In this document: one piece after another, positions 28,948 through 38,844 of the stretch
Numbering within the stretch: position 1 is the first letter of the stretch
Layout: each line of letters begins with the position of its first letter
NCBI RefSeq assembly: GCF_000217935.1
Contig: NZ_AFHI01000012.1
Location: forward strand, 124,001-188,000
Direction of reading: 5' to 3'
DNA from: Rheinheimera sp. A13L
GTDB taxonomy: Bacteria; Pseudomonadota; Gammaproteobacteria; Enterobacterales; Alteromonadaceae
DNA length: 64,000 nucleotides
Translations under genes and position numbers: made by a program
The notes under the pieces: model-generated
The model's input: only the letters and a program-made list of their open reading frames with translations
The model's database searches: none
Told to the model about the DNA's origin: nothing

Positions 28948-30036
28948 TTATCTCTCCCCACGTTCAGATAAGTTTAAGTCCGCTTCCAGTTCAGTGATAT
29001 CCGCATCGCTGTCCAGACGGCGACCGCCTTTAGTGAACACATGCATTTCTGATTTCACGGACTCAGGTCGTTTAATTTTCTCAATAATTTTTAATGCAAT
29101 ATTGTCGCGGGAACGTCCCATTTTTGCTCTGTAAGTCGGTAAATCTTCAATCAGCACAGTAATATGATCAGGCATTTCTACTGGAATAATATCGCCGGCC
29201 TGCAGATTCATCAGTTGTTCCAGTGTCACTTCCACATCCAGCATTTTGGTGGTCAGATCCACTTTCACATCCATAATTTCGTCACGCAGCGCCTTACTCC
29301 AGCGTAAGTCGGTATCTTCTTTATCACTTTGTACACCGGCATCCAGTAATTCGCGGATGGGTTCCAGCATTGAATAAGGAAGAGCCACGTGGAAATCACC
29401 ACCACCACCATCCAGTTCAATATGGAAAGAGCTGATGACCACCACTTCGGTTGGGCTGACGATGTTAGCCATGGCAGGGTTGACTTCAGAATCCAGATAT
29501 TCAAAGGACACGTCCATCACTGGCGCCCAGGCTTCTTTATAATCTTCGAAGATAAGTTTCAGCAACATCTGGATAATACGGCGTTCTGTCGGCGTAAATT
29601 CACGACCTTCTATTTTGGCATGATAACGACCATCGCCACCAAAGAAGTTATCCACCAGAATAAAAACCAGACGCGCTTCCATCGTAATAAGGCCAGTCCC
29701 TTTTAACGGACGGAACCGCACCATGTTTAAGCTGGTCGGAACAAAGAGGGTGTGTACGTACTCACCAAATTTAATCATCTGCACGCCGTTAATGGAAACC
29801 TCGGCGGTGCGGCGCATCATATTAAATAAGCTGATACGCATATGACGGGCAAAACGTTCGTTGACCATTTCGAGCGTGGGCATACGACCACGCACGATAC
29901 GATCCTGTGAGGAAAAGTCATATTCAGTCGCAGAGCGCCCGCGACCGTCGCCACTTTCCTCGACCTCTTCTTCTTCAACGTCATCGACACCATGGAGTAG
30001 CGCGTCAATTTCGTCCTGGGACAATAAATCAGTCAA
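28948..30036 (-). CDS. fliM: Flagellar motor switch protein FliM
   Basis: FliM binds CheY-P and sets rotation direction. The 362-residue protein has an N-terminal CheY-binding peptide (LLSQDEIDALLHGV), a middle CheC-like domain (TLEMVNERFARHMRISLFNMMRR, GLITMEARLVFILVDNFFGG) and a C-terminal SpoA domain (LEVTLEQLMNLQAGDIIPVEM). Confidence 0.97.
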   Translation of the reverse strand: MTDLLSQDEIDALLHGVDDVEEEEVEESGDGRGRSATEYDFSSQDRIVRGRMPTLEMVNERFARHMRISLFNMMRRTAEVSINGVQMIKFGEYVHTLFVPTSLNMVRFRPLKGTGLITMEARLVFILVDNFFGGDGRYHAKIEGREFTPTERRIIQMLLKLIFEDYKEAWAPVMDVSFEYLDSEVNPAMANIVSPTEVVVISSFHIELDGGGGDFHVALPYSMLEPIRELLDAGVQSDKEDTDLRWSKALRDEIMDVKVDLTTKMLDVEVTLEQLMNLQAGDIIPVEMPDHITVLIEDLPTYRAKMGRSRDNIALKIIEKIKRPESVKSEMHVFTKGGRRLDSDADITELEADLNLSERGER

Positions 30037-30048
30037 GCTATTGCTCTC

Positions 30049-30573
30049 TTATTGCATCACAAAACCAGTGAAAAGTACTTCTTCCACTACTTCACTGCCA
30101 GCCACGCCGGTTAAGGCTTCCTGCACATCTTTTAGTGCCTTTTTCTTTAAATTTTCTTTGCCTGCAACTGTGATCAGCTCTTCGGCATTGCTGGTGCTGA
30201 AGTTACGTAACAAGGTACTTTCAATCAAAGGAATATGCACTTTGGCTGTTTCTTCGTTGTTACTGCCACGAACCAGGAGTTGTACTTTAATTTGCACCAG
30301 ACGATCTTTGGATGCGCCAGGCACATTAAAGATAAAAGGCCTTGGCATACTGACATACAAAGCAGTACCTTTAGCCGCCAATGCATTTGGGTCTGTTGGC
30401 ACCGCGCTTTCAGCGCCAGCTGCGACCGGAGCAGGTTCAGACGAACCACCTGACATCATCAGTACAGCAACTACAGCTCCAATGGCAAGCACAACAGCTG
30501 CAGCTATGATGATAAGCAGCTTTTTCTTTTTCGCTTTACCGTCACCAATCTCTAAGTCTTTACCCGCTGCCAT
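30049..30573 (-). CDS. fliL: Flagellar basal-body protein FliL
   Basis: This 174-residue stator-associated membrane protein has a basic N-terminus (KAKKKKLL), one membrane helix (IIIAAAVVLAIGAVVAVLMM) and a periplasmic domain with stomatin-like ring features (VQIKVQLLVRGSNNEE, C-terminal VLFTGFVMQ). It is followed by fliM at 12 bases. Confidence 0.93.
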   Translation of the reverse strand: MAAGKDLEIGDGKAKKKKLLIIIAAAVVLAIGAVVAVLMMSGGSSEPAPVAAGAESAVPTDPNALAAKGTALYVSMPRPFIFNVPGASKDRLVQIKVQLLVRGSNNEETAKVHIPLIESTLLRNFSTSNAEELITVAGKENLKKKALKDVQEALTGVAGSEVVEEVLFTGFVMQ

Positions 30574-30658
30574 TTTTATTCCTTATCCACTGTGATGAAG
30601 CCGTATTATTGACCTCGCCATTCATCAAAGGCAATCTCTAACTGTGCAACTGTTGTTT

Positions 30659-32716
30659 TTACGCATAATAATCCACCACACGATCCGAATGCCTTGTTGG
30701 CACCAGTGCAGGATCAACCAGCTCATCAGTACTGTCCACAGCTGTACCAGTACCTCCGGCAGTGCGACGGCCGCCTTCCTGACCTGAAGAAGATTGGTTT
30801 TGCTGCTGTACTGAGCCTTGACTCAATTCAATGCCCTGCTGCTGCAATAATTCTCTGAGTTTTGGCATTTGTTGTTCCATCAACTCTTTGGCATTGCCCT
30901 GCTGCACCATAAACTGCACTGACATCTGATCCTGCTGCAGGCTTATTTTGATTTGCATCGAACCTAATTCAGACGGATCCAGACGAATTTCAGCTGTGTG
31001 TACTTTGTCTTTGACCATCATCAGCATTTTTTCTTTTAACTGATTCGAGGCTTCAGGTTGGATCAAATTCAGTTTTTGTCCAAGCGGATCGGCTTGCTTT
31101 TGGCTTTGCTCAGCAACAGCTTCACGACCCGTCACTGTAATAGCTGCGTTGGTTTTTTCCAGACTGGATTTCAGTTGACTGCTAAATGAGTTGGTTTCTG
31201 TCACCAGGGGAGCAGTGACTTTTTGTTGTTCAATCACGCTTAGTAAGGTTTCAGCTTTGTTCTGCTGCTCAGATCCACCGGATGAGGAGGACGCTCCCTG
31301 CTCTCCCTGAGCTGAAACAGTTGCAGTCTGAAGTTGCTTTAATGCTTCTTCGGTGGTGACTTTAGCCTCTGCATTCACAGCTTTAGTTTGCTGAGCGACA
31401 GGAGCCACTATGGCTGCAGCACTTTGAGCCTGAACTGACATTTTAACATCGGTGGCAGGAGCTGCAGCGAGCAAGCTTTCCGCATCAATCTCCTGCTCTG
31501 CAGCAGTTTGGCTGCTGGTCACTGCAACGCCTTTAGGCAAAGTGGGTTGCTCTGTCTGAAGCAATGCTTTATTCACTACAACAGGAGGAGCAGGTTCAGT
31601 AACCGGGACCACTGCAGGCTCATGTTCAGCTTTTACAGCTGGCACAGGGCCTTTAATTTGTTTTTCAATATGAGCAAAAATTTTGCTTTGATCAGGACCA
31701 GTATCTTTATTGGTTTTTACCAGAGATTTATCTGTAACTTCTGTCGTGGTTTCAGCCAGACTTTCTGACAATACCACAACGGCCTCTTGCTGCGCTTTGG
31801 GCGCTGATTTTTCAATATGAGCTATGATTTTGCTCTGATCCGGCCCCGTATCTTTATTGATTGTCGCCAGGGCTTTGTCTGTCACTGCAGTTGCCTGTTT
31901 TAAGGCTGTGTCAGCTGGCTTTGTTGTGGTATCAGCAGTGTCATTTTTTGCCGTTGTTTTTTGCTCTGTCTGAGCAACAAGTTTTAACGCTTTTAACTCT
32001 TCCACACTCAGGTGCTGCTCAGCAGTTTGTTCTGTGCTTTGTTCTGTGCTTTTTGCAGTGAGCGGCTTTTCACTGAGCACTATAGCGCCATCACTTTGAG
32101 CTGCCACTGTTGTTTTTGCTGACGCAGCCGCAGTTGTAGCTAAAACTCTGGCCTCTGTTATGTTCTCAGACGGTCCCTTTACAACGTCTGCCTGAAGCAC
32201 TGCAGGCTCTTCCGTCATTCCGGGACCAGGTTTATCCACACGTGGTAACGGGGTCAGCTTGGTATCAGCCTCTGCTTTTTCCGCTTTGGTTAAACGCTCA
32301 TGCAAACTTTTTGCTTTTTCCAGCAAGTTTAACCAATGGGATTGTCCGCCCTCGCCTTTTTCAGCACTCACAGGCTCAGCTTCAGTGTCATCTGCAGTCA
32401 GTGTTTTATCATCTTTAGTGTCTGAAGGGTCGTTAGTCACCGCAGATCCGGCGGTCTCACTTTTAGTGTCGGCTGTGCCAGCACTCTGTTTTTCAGCCGA
32501 TTTGTTCTGTTCCGGCACTTGTGAGGCAGTATTCTGCCGCGTTTTATCAGAAGCTTTTGCTGATTTTTCCGGCGCTTTTCCATTGACTTCTGCAGCCAAA
32601 GTAGCGGCAAAACTTTGATCTGGCTCTGCAGAAGCGTCGTTTGACAAAGCAGCTTGTGGCTTTGCAGCTGAGACAGGCTCAGAGCTAAGCAGTGTCATTG
32701 ATAATAATTCAGCCAT
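30659..32716 (-). CDS. fliK: Flagellar hook-length control protein FliK
   Basis: FliK is the secreted ruler for hook length. The 685-residue protein is long for the family and has an Ala/Thr/Glu/Lys-rich low-complexity N-terminal part. The C-terminal Flg_hook domain contains IRLDPSELGSMQIKISLQQDQMSVQF and the family LDP-x-x-LG motif. An internal duplication with a 49-residue period (VTDK...NKDTGPDQSKI...AHIEK) lies in the ruler region. A sigma-54 type element lies upstream, so this likely starts the fliK-to-flhB operon. Confidence 0.93.
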   Translation of the reverse strand: MAELLSMTLLSSEPVSAAKPQAALSNDASAEPDQSFAATLAAEVNGKAPEKSAKASDKTRQNTASQVPEQNKSAEKQSAGTADTKSETAGSAVTNDPSDTKDDKTLTADDTEAEPVSAEKGEGGQSHWLNLLEKAKSLHERLTKAEKAEADTKLTPLPRVDKPGPGMTEEPAVLQADVVKGPSENITEARVLATTAAASAKTTVAAQSDGAIVLSEKPLTAKSTEQSTEQTAEQHLSVEELKALKLVAQTEQKTTAKNDTADTTTKPADTALKQATAVTDKALATINKDTGPDQSKIIAHIEKSAPKAQQEAVVVLSESLAETTTEVTDKSLVKTNKDTGPDQSKIFAHIEKQIKGPVPAVKAEHEPAVVPVTEPAPPVVVNKALLQTEQPTLPKGVAVTSSQTAAEQEIDAESLLAAAPATDVKMSVQAQSAAAIVAPVAQQTKAVNAEAKVTTEEALKQLQTATVSAQGEQGASSSSGGSEQQNKAETLLSVIEQQKVTAPLVTETNSFSSQLKSSLEKTNAAITVTGREAVAEQSQKQADPLGQKLNLIQPEASNQLKEKMLMMVKDKVHTAEIRLDPSELGSMQIKISLQQDQMSVQFMVQQGNAKELMEQQMPKLRELLQQQGIELSQGSVQQQNQSSSGQEGGRRTAGGTGTAVDSTDELVDPALVPTRHSDRVVDYYA
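31661..31885 (-). repeat. Internal tandem duplication in fliK (period 147 bp)
   Basis: Segments 31661-31738 and 31808-31885 are highly similar and 147 bp apart. Both encode VTDK-x-L-x3-NKDTGPDQSKI-x-AHIEK. The period is a whole number of codons (49), so the frame is kept. Confidence 0.85.
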
Positions 32717-32824
32717 CGATCACTCCGGTCCGGGTCCTTGCAGCTCAGAGGCTGCTGTTGTTTGTCTGTGACTGCACATGGCAGGCTACATCATTTTTTT
32801 ACAAACGAGATAATTGAAAATACA

Positions 32825-32840
32825 TACAAAATACGCGCCA
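32825..32840 (-). promoter_or_regulatory. Probable sigma-54 promoter of fliK
   Basis: The minus strand reads TGGCGCGTATTTTGTA, close to TGGCACG-N4-TTGCW, with GT in place of GC at -12. It lies directly after the fliJ stop, 108 bases upstream of fliK, and no other gene is in the gap. Confidence 0.5.
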
Positions 32841-32843
32841 AAC

Positions 32844-33284
32844 TTAACTGACTCTACGGAAAAATTGCTGAGTAACGATTTCGTCCAGCATTTTTTGTTC
32901 TTGTTTGTCCGCTTTGCGTTGTACTTCCGCCAAATCCCGTTCAATCAGTATTTCCAGCGCCTTGCGTTTTTTCTGCATCGCCAGCAGCTGCATTAAACGC
33001 TGATCAGCATTCGCCTTCGCTTGCTGTACATACTGCTGTTGTGCTGTTAATGCGGCGTCCAGCTTGCCAATAAAGTTTAAGTACTGATTAAAATGGCGGC
33101 TGGCCATACCTTCCTGGCCACGACTTTGGGTTTGTTGCACATACTCAATACGGTAATCTGCCAGGCCCTGATACTTTTGCTGCATCGACTGATAATTCTG
33201 CAATGCAGCTCTGTACTGCGCCTGTAATTTGTCTTCTTTTTCCTGCTGGACTTTCACCAACAGCTGAAGCTGTGCCAATGCCAT
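32844..33284 (-). CDS. fliJ: Flagellar export chaperone/stalk protein FliJ
   Basis: The 146-residue all-helical coiled-coil protein is Gln-rich, with the pattern LLVKVQQEKEDKLQAQYRAALQ at the N-terminus and a basic AMQKKRKALEILIERDL near the C-terminus. The length and its position after fliI are as expected. FliJ sits in the FliI hexamer and links it to FlhA. Confidence 0.93.
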   Translation of the reverse strand: MALAQLQLLVKVQQEKEDKLQAQYRAALQNYQSMQQKYQGLADYRIEYVQQTQSRGQEGMASRHFNQYLNFIGKLDAALTAQQQYVQQAKANADQRLMQLLAMQKKRKALEILIERDLAEVQRKADKQEQKMLDEIVTQQFFRRVS

Positions 33285-33287
33285 AAC

Positions 33288-34625
33288 TTAACGCCCCATA
33301 GTGCCTGGTAAGAGTTTATCCAGTTGCGTCAGACTTTCGTCATAAGGCACAACCTCTTTCATTTCCTGCTGTAAAAAACCACGGATTTTTGGCATCAGCT
33401 GCACTGCGGCATCCAGCTGTGGATCGGCGCCTTTGACATAAGCACCAATAGAAATTAAGTCTTTGCTTTGCTGGTAAGCTGCATACAACTGTTTCACCGC
33501 TCGCGCCAGTTTTTGATGTTCCATACTGGTCACCGCTGGCATAACCCGGCTAATCGACTTTTCGATATCTATGGCCGGAAAATGACCACTGTCGGCCAAC
33601 TGACGTGACAGAACTATGTGGCCATCTAAAATTGCACGCGACGCATCAGCAATAGGGTCCTGCAGATCATCACCTTCGGACAATACAGTATAAAAGGCTG
33701 TAATAGAGCCCTGACCTACGGCCCCATTACCGGCTCGTTCTACAAGAGCTGGTAACTTAGCGAACACTGAAGGAGGATAACCTTTAGTTGCAGGTGGTTC
33801 GCCGACCGCCAGAGCTATTTCCCGCTGCGCCTGAGCGTAACGGGTGATGGAATCAAGCAACAGCAGCACATCCAGCCCCTGCTCACGAAAATACTCGGCC
33901 ACCTGCACTGCAGTTTCACAACCTTTTAAGCGCATTAAAGGCGAGACGTCAGCAGGCGCTGCAACAACCACAGAACGCTTACGGCCTTCTTCACCTAAAA
34001 TTTCATCAATAAATTCTTTGACCTCACGGCCCCGCTCGCCCACTAAACCTACCACTATCACATCGGCTGCAGTACCCCGGGTCATCATGCCCAAAAGTAC
34101 TGATTTACCTACACCTGAACCTGCAAACAGCCCCATACGCTGACCTTTGCCTACAGTAATAATACTGTTGATAGCGCGCACACCGACATCCAAAGGGGCA
34201 TGAATAGGCTGACGTTGTAATGGATTAATAGGAGGTTTTTTCGCACCGCCAAATTCCTGACTTAAAATCGGCCCTTTGCCATCCAATGGTTTGCCTGCAC
34301 CGTCAATCACCCGTCCGAGCAATGCCATGGTTAAAGGCACCCCTTTGAAGTCATTTAAAGGAGTCACTTTGGCGCCAGGCACTACACCTGACACATCATC
34401 TTTGGGCATTAAAAAAATACGATCGTTGGCGAACCCTACCACTTCAGCAAATAACTGGCCTGAGGCGGTTTCCACGTGACAGGTCTGGCCTATAGCCGCG
34501 GTGCAGCCTGTAGCTTCCAGAGTCAGCCCCACGACCCGAACCAAACGTCCGGCCAGATTAGGTCTGCTTTTCTGAATATGCTGCAGCTGTTGTTTTAAAT
34601 TAGCGGCTAACTGTGAAGACGACAT
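33288..34625 (-). CDS. fliI: Flagellum-specific ATP synthase FliI
   Basis: This is the export ATPase of the flagellar type III system. It has 445 residues, with Walker A in [17 protein letters not shown], the family [13 protein letters not shown], Walker B in [20 protein letters not shown], and [17 protein letters not shown]. It is closely related to F1 beta. It lies three bases from fliJ. Confidence 0.97.
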   Translation of the reverse strand: MSSSQLAANLKQQLQHIQKSRPNLAGRLVRVVGLTLEATGCTAAIGQTCHVETASGQLFAEVVGFANDRIFLMPKDDVSGVVPGAKVTPLNDFKGVPLTMALLGRVIDGAGKPLDGKGPILSQEFGGAKKPPINPLQRQPIHAPLDVGVRAINSIITVGKGQRMGLFAGSGVGKSVLLGMMTRGTAADVIVVGLVGERGREVKEFIDEILGEEGRKRSVVVAAPADVSPLMRLKGCETAVQVAEYFREQGLDVLLLLDSITRYAQAQREIALAVGEPPATKGYPPSVFAKLPALVERAGNGAVGQGSITAFYTVLSEGDDLQDPIADASRAILDGHIVLSRQLADSGHFPAIDIEKSISRVMPAVTSMEHQKLARAVKQLYAAYQQSKDLISIGAYVKGADPQLDAAVQLMPKIRGFLQQEMKEVVPYDESLTQLDKLLPGTMGR

Positions 34626-34673
34626 AAAGATAAAACTCCGAAAACAAAGCCTGCGACAAAGCAGGACTTATTA

Positions 34674-35477
34674 TTAATCAGGAGAATGCAAGAAATGCTC
34701 CAGACTGCTTTGCAATCTGTGTTTAATAGTTCTGTCCATGGAAGATAATGAGGTTTCCAGCAAACAACCACCACGTTCAATGGCAGGGTCTGAGCGCAAC
34801 TGCCAATGCCGTTCTGCTAATTGTTCACCACTGAAATGTTGTTCTACCAAAGCCAGATCGTCAGGATGAAGTTTGATCAGAATATGTTCGGTTTGCATAG
34901 GCAATACAGAGGTCGCATCAGAAAGTGTTTTTAAAATCACTTGTGGATTGGTTTTTACTTCCACCGCTATCACAGCTTCAGCCATCGCCAGACAAAGCTG
35001 CACCAGTTGCTGCTCAACCTGTTGATCAATTTGCAATAAAGGGTGCTGCAGCTGATCCAGCAAGGCCGCCAGTTCCTGCTTCTTCTGCTCTATTTCTTCT
35101 GAGGCTTGTTCTAAACCAAGTTTTTTCCCTTCAGCCTGGCCCTGAGTCAAACCATCAGCACTGCCCTGTTCGCGGCCTTCTTCATAGCCTTTAGAAAAAC
35201 CTTCTTCTTTACCCTGAGCAAAACCTTCATCAAAAGCCGCCTGACGTATTTGTTCAATATCGTCAGCCGTCAGAGGTTTGATCTCCAGTTCAGTTTCTTC
35301 TTCTAAAGCAATCGATGCCACCTTTTTTGTCGGCAGCGTTTTGTTCAGCGCATTGGTTTTACCTGCTGGCGCTTTTCTATCTGAGCTCAGCTCAGGGCTG
35401 GGCCAACGTTTGAGTAACTCAAGTAACTCATCCGTTGGCGCAAAAGGTTGTTTGGTACGAAAAGGATCCATGGTCAT
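34674..35477 (-). CDS. fliH: Flagellar export regulator FliH
   Basis: FliH is the negative regulator and peripheral stalk of FliI. The 267-residue protein has a Gly-rich helical repeat region with G-x3-G spacing (GFAQGKEEGFSKGYEEGREQG) typical of FliH, then the V/E-type ATPase stalk-like C-terminal domain. I keep the first ATG (35477), which has GGAG nine bases upstream. Confidence 0.94.
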   Translation of the reverse strand: MTMDPFRTKQPFAPTDELLELLKRWPSPELSSDRKAPAGKTNALNKTLPTKKVASIALEEETELEIKPLTADDIEQIRQAAFDEGFAQGKEEGFSKGYEEGREQGSADGLTQGQAEGKKLGLEQASEEIEQKKQELAALLDQLQHPLLQIDQQVEQQLVQLCLAMAEAVIAVEVKTNPQVILKTLSDATSVLPMQTEHILIKLHPDDLALVEQHFSGEQLAERHWQLRSDPAIERGGCLLETSLSSMDRTIKHRLQSSLEHFLHSPD

Positions 35478-35499
35478 ACAGCTTTACTCCAGAACCCTG

Positions 35500-36534
35500 T
35501 TACAGGAAGTCTTCACCACCACCACCACCAAGCATAATTTCACCGGCATCCGCCAGACGCCGTGCAACTGACAGTATGTCTTTTTGTGCCGCTTCCACTT
35601 CGCTGACACGAACTGGTCCCATGGCTTCCAAATCGTCGTTCAGCAATTCTGCTGCACGTTTGGACATGTTTCTCAGGATTTTCTCTTTTAAGTCAGCATC
35701 GGCACCTTTTAGTGCTTTCATCAATGCATCCTGCTGCACTTCACGCAGAATGGTTTGAATGGCCCTGTCGTCAACGTCGATCAGGTTTTCAAATACAAAC
35801 ATCAAATCCTGAATTTGTTGCGCCATTTCTTCATCATGTTCGCGAATGGAGTCCATCAACTGGCCTTCAACATTAGTATCAAGGTAGTTCATGATATCGG
35901 CCGCTGCTTTTAAGCCGCCCATTTTCGCGGCCTGAGCACCAGCCTGACCTGCAAACTGTTTCTCCATAATTTCGTTTAATTCCTGCAATGCCGCCGGTTG
36001 TACTTCTTCCAGGTTGGCAATACGCATGGTTAAATCCAGGCGCACTTTTTCCGGGAACTGCGATAAAATTTCAGCGGACTGCTCAGGCTCCAGATAAGAC
36101 AAGACAATAGTCTGGATCTGCGGGTGTTCGTTACGAATGATGTTCGCCACCTGTTTTGAGTCCATCCATTTCAGCGAATCCAGACCTTTGGCACCACCAC
36201 CCAAAATAATCTGATCAATCAGGTTCGAGGCTTTTTCTTCACCCAAAGCGGCGGTTAAAGCACGGCGGATGAACTCTTCGCTCTGGAAGCCTATAGTACT
36301 GAAATTCTGAATTTGTTCGATAAAAAGCCGGTGCACAGCAGAAATTTTAGCCTGATTCAGATCATCGATCTGCGCCATTGCCATACCCACCTTTTGCACT
36401 TGTTTTGGCTCAAGGTGTTTTAAAATCTGTGCAGCGTCCTCTTCTGACAAACTCAGCAACAGGATGGCGGCTTTTTCAACGCCATCTAATTTGCCTACGT
36501 CAAAGGCTGGCTTGGTGGTTTCAACATTACTCAT
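35500..36534 (-). CDS. fliG: Flagellar motor switch protein FliG
   Basis: FliG generates torque against the stator. It has 344 residues. The N-terminal domain (LDGVEKAAILLLSLSEEDAA) binds FliF. The middle domain has EHPQ. The C-terminal domain has the charged helix LMFVFENLIDVDDRAIQTILREV and LRNMSKRAAELLNDDLEAMGPVR. Its start overlaps fliF by eight bases. Confidence 0.97.
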   Translation of the reverse strand: MSNVETTKPAFDVGKLDGVEKAAILLLSLSEEDAAQILKHLEPKQVQKVGMAMAQIDDLNQAKISAVHRLFIEQIQNFSTIGFQSEEFIRRALTAALGEEKASNLIDQIILGGGAKGLDSLKWMDSKQVANIIRNEHPQIQTIVLSYLEPEQSAEILSQFPEKVRLDLTMRIANLEEVQPAALQELNEIMEKQFAGQAGAQAAKMGGLKAAADIMNYLDTNVEGQLMDSIREHDEEMAQQIQDLMFVFENLIDVDDRAIQTILREVQQDALMKALKGADADLKEKILRNMSKRAAELLNDDLEAMGPVRVSEVEAAQKDILSVARRLADAGEIMLGGGGGEDFL

Positions 36535-38245
36535 CTTCGGCTAACCAATTTTTAACGACCAGTGAGGACAATTCAGGTTCGTTCGCCACAAGGGCACGAA
36601 CCGCTTTTAACAGGTCTTCGTCACCATGCAAGTCTGGCAGCATCAAGGTACCATCGGCTGCAAAACCGACAGATTTTGAATCAAACTCGCGGGTTAACAT
36701 ATCCAGAGTATCATCTCCCAGATCCAGACCACTGCTTAATGAAGATTCATCATAAGTGTCCTGTGTATCTTCAGGGTAAATCAGTTTCTTCAGCATTGGA
36801 CGAACTACGGCAAGGATCAGCACTATAATGATCAGCGTACCCATCACCAGCTTCAGCATACGGGCAAACCATTCCTGCTCGTAAATAGGTGGTTCCACTG
36901 CTTCAGCCATTATGCTGCGCGCAAAAGGCACTGAGACCACTTCTATAGTATCGCCCCGTTGCACATCAAAACCAATGCCACCTTGCAATAAACGGCGGAT
37001 ATTTGCAATTTCGGCCTGTGAACGGATTTGAGGTTCAGTGACAGAGCCATCAGCAGCAGTAGAACCAGGTAAATAATCCACAGCCACAGACACACTGATC
37101 CGACGGATCACACCAGACTGCTGAGTCGAATGACTGATGGTGGTATCCAGCTCATAGTTGCGGGTCATCTCTTTGGTATTACGACCCGGCACTACAGCTT
37201 TGCCGGCATCAGCTCCAACTGCTTGTTCAGGAATGGCGCTGTTCAGTGGGGGCTGATTGGTTAAAGCGCCAGGAATACCACCTAAACCACCGCCTACGCT
37301 GTTTTCTTCAATGCTCATTTCGCTGCGCACCGCAGGTAAATCAGGATTAAAGCGTTTTTGCGTTTGCTCAACAGCAGTAAAATCCATTAATAAATCAACC
37401 TGCGCTGTGTAGTTATCTACTCCCAGCACCGGGATTAAAATGGAGTCAATTTTCTGACGATACTCTTCTTCACGGGCGCGTTCCATCTCGTATTCTTTGC
37501 GACTGCGGGCAGATGAAGCATCTTGCGAGCCACTGTTGAGCAGACGACCGTTTTGATCCGTTACTGTAACGCGACTGGGTTCAAGACCTTGTACTGCAGA
37601 GGCGACTAAATCGACTATGGAATCCACTTCGCCGTCTTTTAAGCTTTTACCGCCCCGGACTGTCACCATCACAGTAGCTGAAGGTTGTTTTTCACGGCGG
37701 GCAAAAATATTTTCTTTTGGAATAGCAAGCAGTACACGAGCTGAAGCGATGCTCTGAAATTGTTCTATAGTGCGGGCAAGCTGTTGTTCACGGCTGTGTT
37801 TTAAGCGTTCCATCTCTAAACGCTGACTGACGCCAAAACCGCTGTCCTGCATCAGAATTTCATCGCCTGTGCTTTGTTCTTGCTGCAAACCGGCACGGGC
37901 CAGTTTAAGTTTGATGTCCTGGTATTCTTTACCAGACACCATCACCACCTGACCTTCCAGCTTGTAATCTACTTTTTGGCTGTCCAGATAATCCAGAGTT
38001 TCAATCAGCTCTTTGGTTTCAAAAGTGCCTAAAGGGCGCATATCAGGCTCACGGGCCCATAAAATAATCAGTACAGCTAAGGCGATACAAATCGTTAATG
38101 CGACAATCAGACTGATTTGACGCACCATGTCCATGCCACCGCCCATAGAGCCAAGGAAGCCGGATTTTTGTTCTTGTTGCACCGGAGTGCTGCTGCCAAA
38201 ATCATCTGACGAAATTGCCAGTTCAGTTGAGGTACTTTCTGCCAC
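36527..38245 (-). CDS. fliF: Flagellar MS-ring protein FliF
   Basis: The 572-residue inner-membrane ring protein has a first membrane helix at about residue 45 (ISLIVALTICIALAVLIILW), ring-building motifs (YxLEGQVVMVSG, RVLLAIPKENIFAR), a D/S-rich variable loop, a second helix (LVMGTLIIIVLILAVVRPML) and a cytoplasmic FliG-binding tail (ELSSLVVKNWLAEDE). Confidence 0.97.
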   Translation of the reverse strand: MAESTSTELAISSDDFGSSTPVQQEQKSGFLGSMGGGMDMVRQISLIVALTICIALAVLIILWAREPDMRPLGTFETKELIETLDYLDSQKVDYKLEGQVVMVSGKEYQDIKLKLARAGLQQEQSTGDEILMQDSGFGVSQRLEMERLKHSREQQLARTIEQFQSIASARVLLAIPKENIFARREKQPSATVMVTVRGGKSLKDGEVDSIVDLVASAVQGLEPSRVTVTDQNGRLLNSGSQDASSARSRKEYEMERAREEEYRQKIDSILIPVLGVDNYTAQVDLLMDFTAVEQTQKRFNPDLPAVRSEMSIEENSVGGGLGGIPGALTNQPPLNSAIPEQAVGADAGKAVVPGRNTKEMTRNYELDTTISHSTQQSGVIRRISVSVAVDYLPGSTAADGSVTEPQIRSQAEIANIRRLLQGGIGFDVQRGDTIEVVSVPFARSIMAEAVEPPIYEQEWFARMLKLVMGTLIIIVLILAVVRPMLKKLIYPEDTQDTYDESSLSSGLDLGDDTLDMLTREFDSKSVGFAADGTLMLPDLHGDEDLLKAVRALVANEPELSSLVVKNWLAEDE

Positions 38246-38261
38246 GTTTTAATCCCCCGCC

Positions 38262-38603
38262 TTAGACCGGCATCGACATAATTTCTTTGTAGGCTTCAAC
38301 CAGTTTGGTTCGCACCTGTACTGTGGCTTCAAAAGCTAATGAAGCTTTTTGCCCCGCAATCATGGCCTGAGCCAAAGACACTTTAGGGTCGCCCATTTCA
38401 ACAGCTGTCGCCAGTTGACGGCTTTCACCTTGTAAGCCATTGACCTTATCCAGCGCACCTTTGAGCATGGCGGAAAAATCGGATTGGCTGTTATTTTGCT
38501 CAGGAATAGCCGGGATCGCCATCTCAGAAGACACACTTCGGGCTTGTGAAGCGAGGGATTGAAGTTCCTGATAAAGACTGTGACCTTGACCTTGAATGTT
38601 CAT
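38262..38603 (-). CDS. fliE: Flagellar hook-basal body complex protein FliE
   Basis: This is a 113-residue MS-ring/rod junction protein. The C-terminal signature VSLAQAMIAGQKASLAFEATVQVRTKLVEAYKEIMSMPV is the standard FliE ending. It is the first gene of fliEFGHIJ, and a strong -24/-12 element lies 50 bases upstream. Confidence 0.96.
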   Translation of the reverse strand: MNIQGQGHSLYQELQSLASQARSVSSEMAIPAIPEQNNSQSDFSAMLKGALDKVNGLQGESRQLATAVEMGDPKVSLAQAMIAGQKASLAFEATVQVRTKLVEAYKEIMSMPV

Positions 38604-38652
38604 CTGCTGGCACCTGTCAAAATATTGCTATTACTACGATTAACAGAGATAA

Positions 38653-38668
38653 AGCAGGGATCGTGCCA
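38653..38668 (-). promoter_or_regulatory. Sigma-54 promoter of fliE operon
   Basis: The minus strand reads TGGCACGATCCCTGCT: a full TGGCACG -24 box and CTGC at -12, with exact GG-N10-GC spacing. In Vibrio this operon is activated by FlrC. Confidence 0.85.
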
Positions 38669-38676
38669 GTATTGAG

Positions 38677-38835
38677 GGTCAGAGGTTTAGCTCTGATCCT
38701 CCGTAGTGAGGCTAGCTGGTCACCAAGTAAAAATATCATTATAAAACAGGAGCTTAAACTAAAGCGCCAGGGGTATGCAGAGTCTAAAACTCTGACATCA
38801 AGGGGTGTAAAAAAAGGTCAGAGCCTAAGCTCTGC
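38677..38835. repeat. Three related CAGAG...CTCTG hairpins between fliE and flrC
   Basis: Three stem-loops share the core: TCAGAG-N6-CTCTGA (38679-38696), CAGAGT-N5-ACTCTG (38778-38794) and CAGAGC-N4-GCTCTG (38819-38834). The last acts as a terminator for flrC. They look like REP-type elements. This covers most of the 241-bp gap without a gene. Confidence 0.6.
38809..38834 (-). terminator. Rho-independent terminator after flrC
   Basis: On the minus strand, 11 bases past the flrC stop, the hairpin CAGAGC-TTAG-GCTCTG is followed by ACC and then TTTTTTT. Confidence 0.8.
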
Positions 38836-38844
38836 CCTTGGGAT

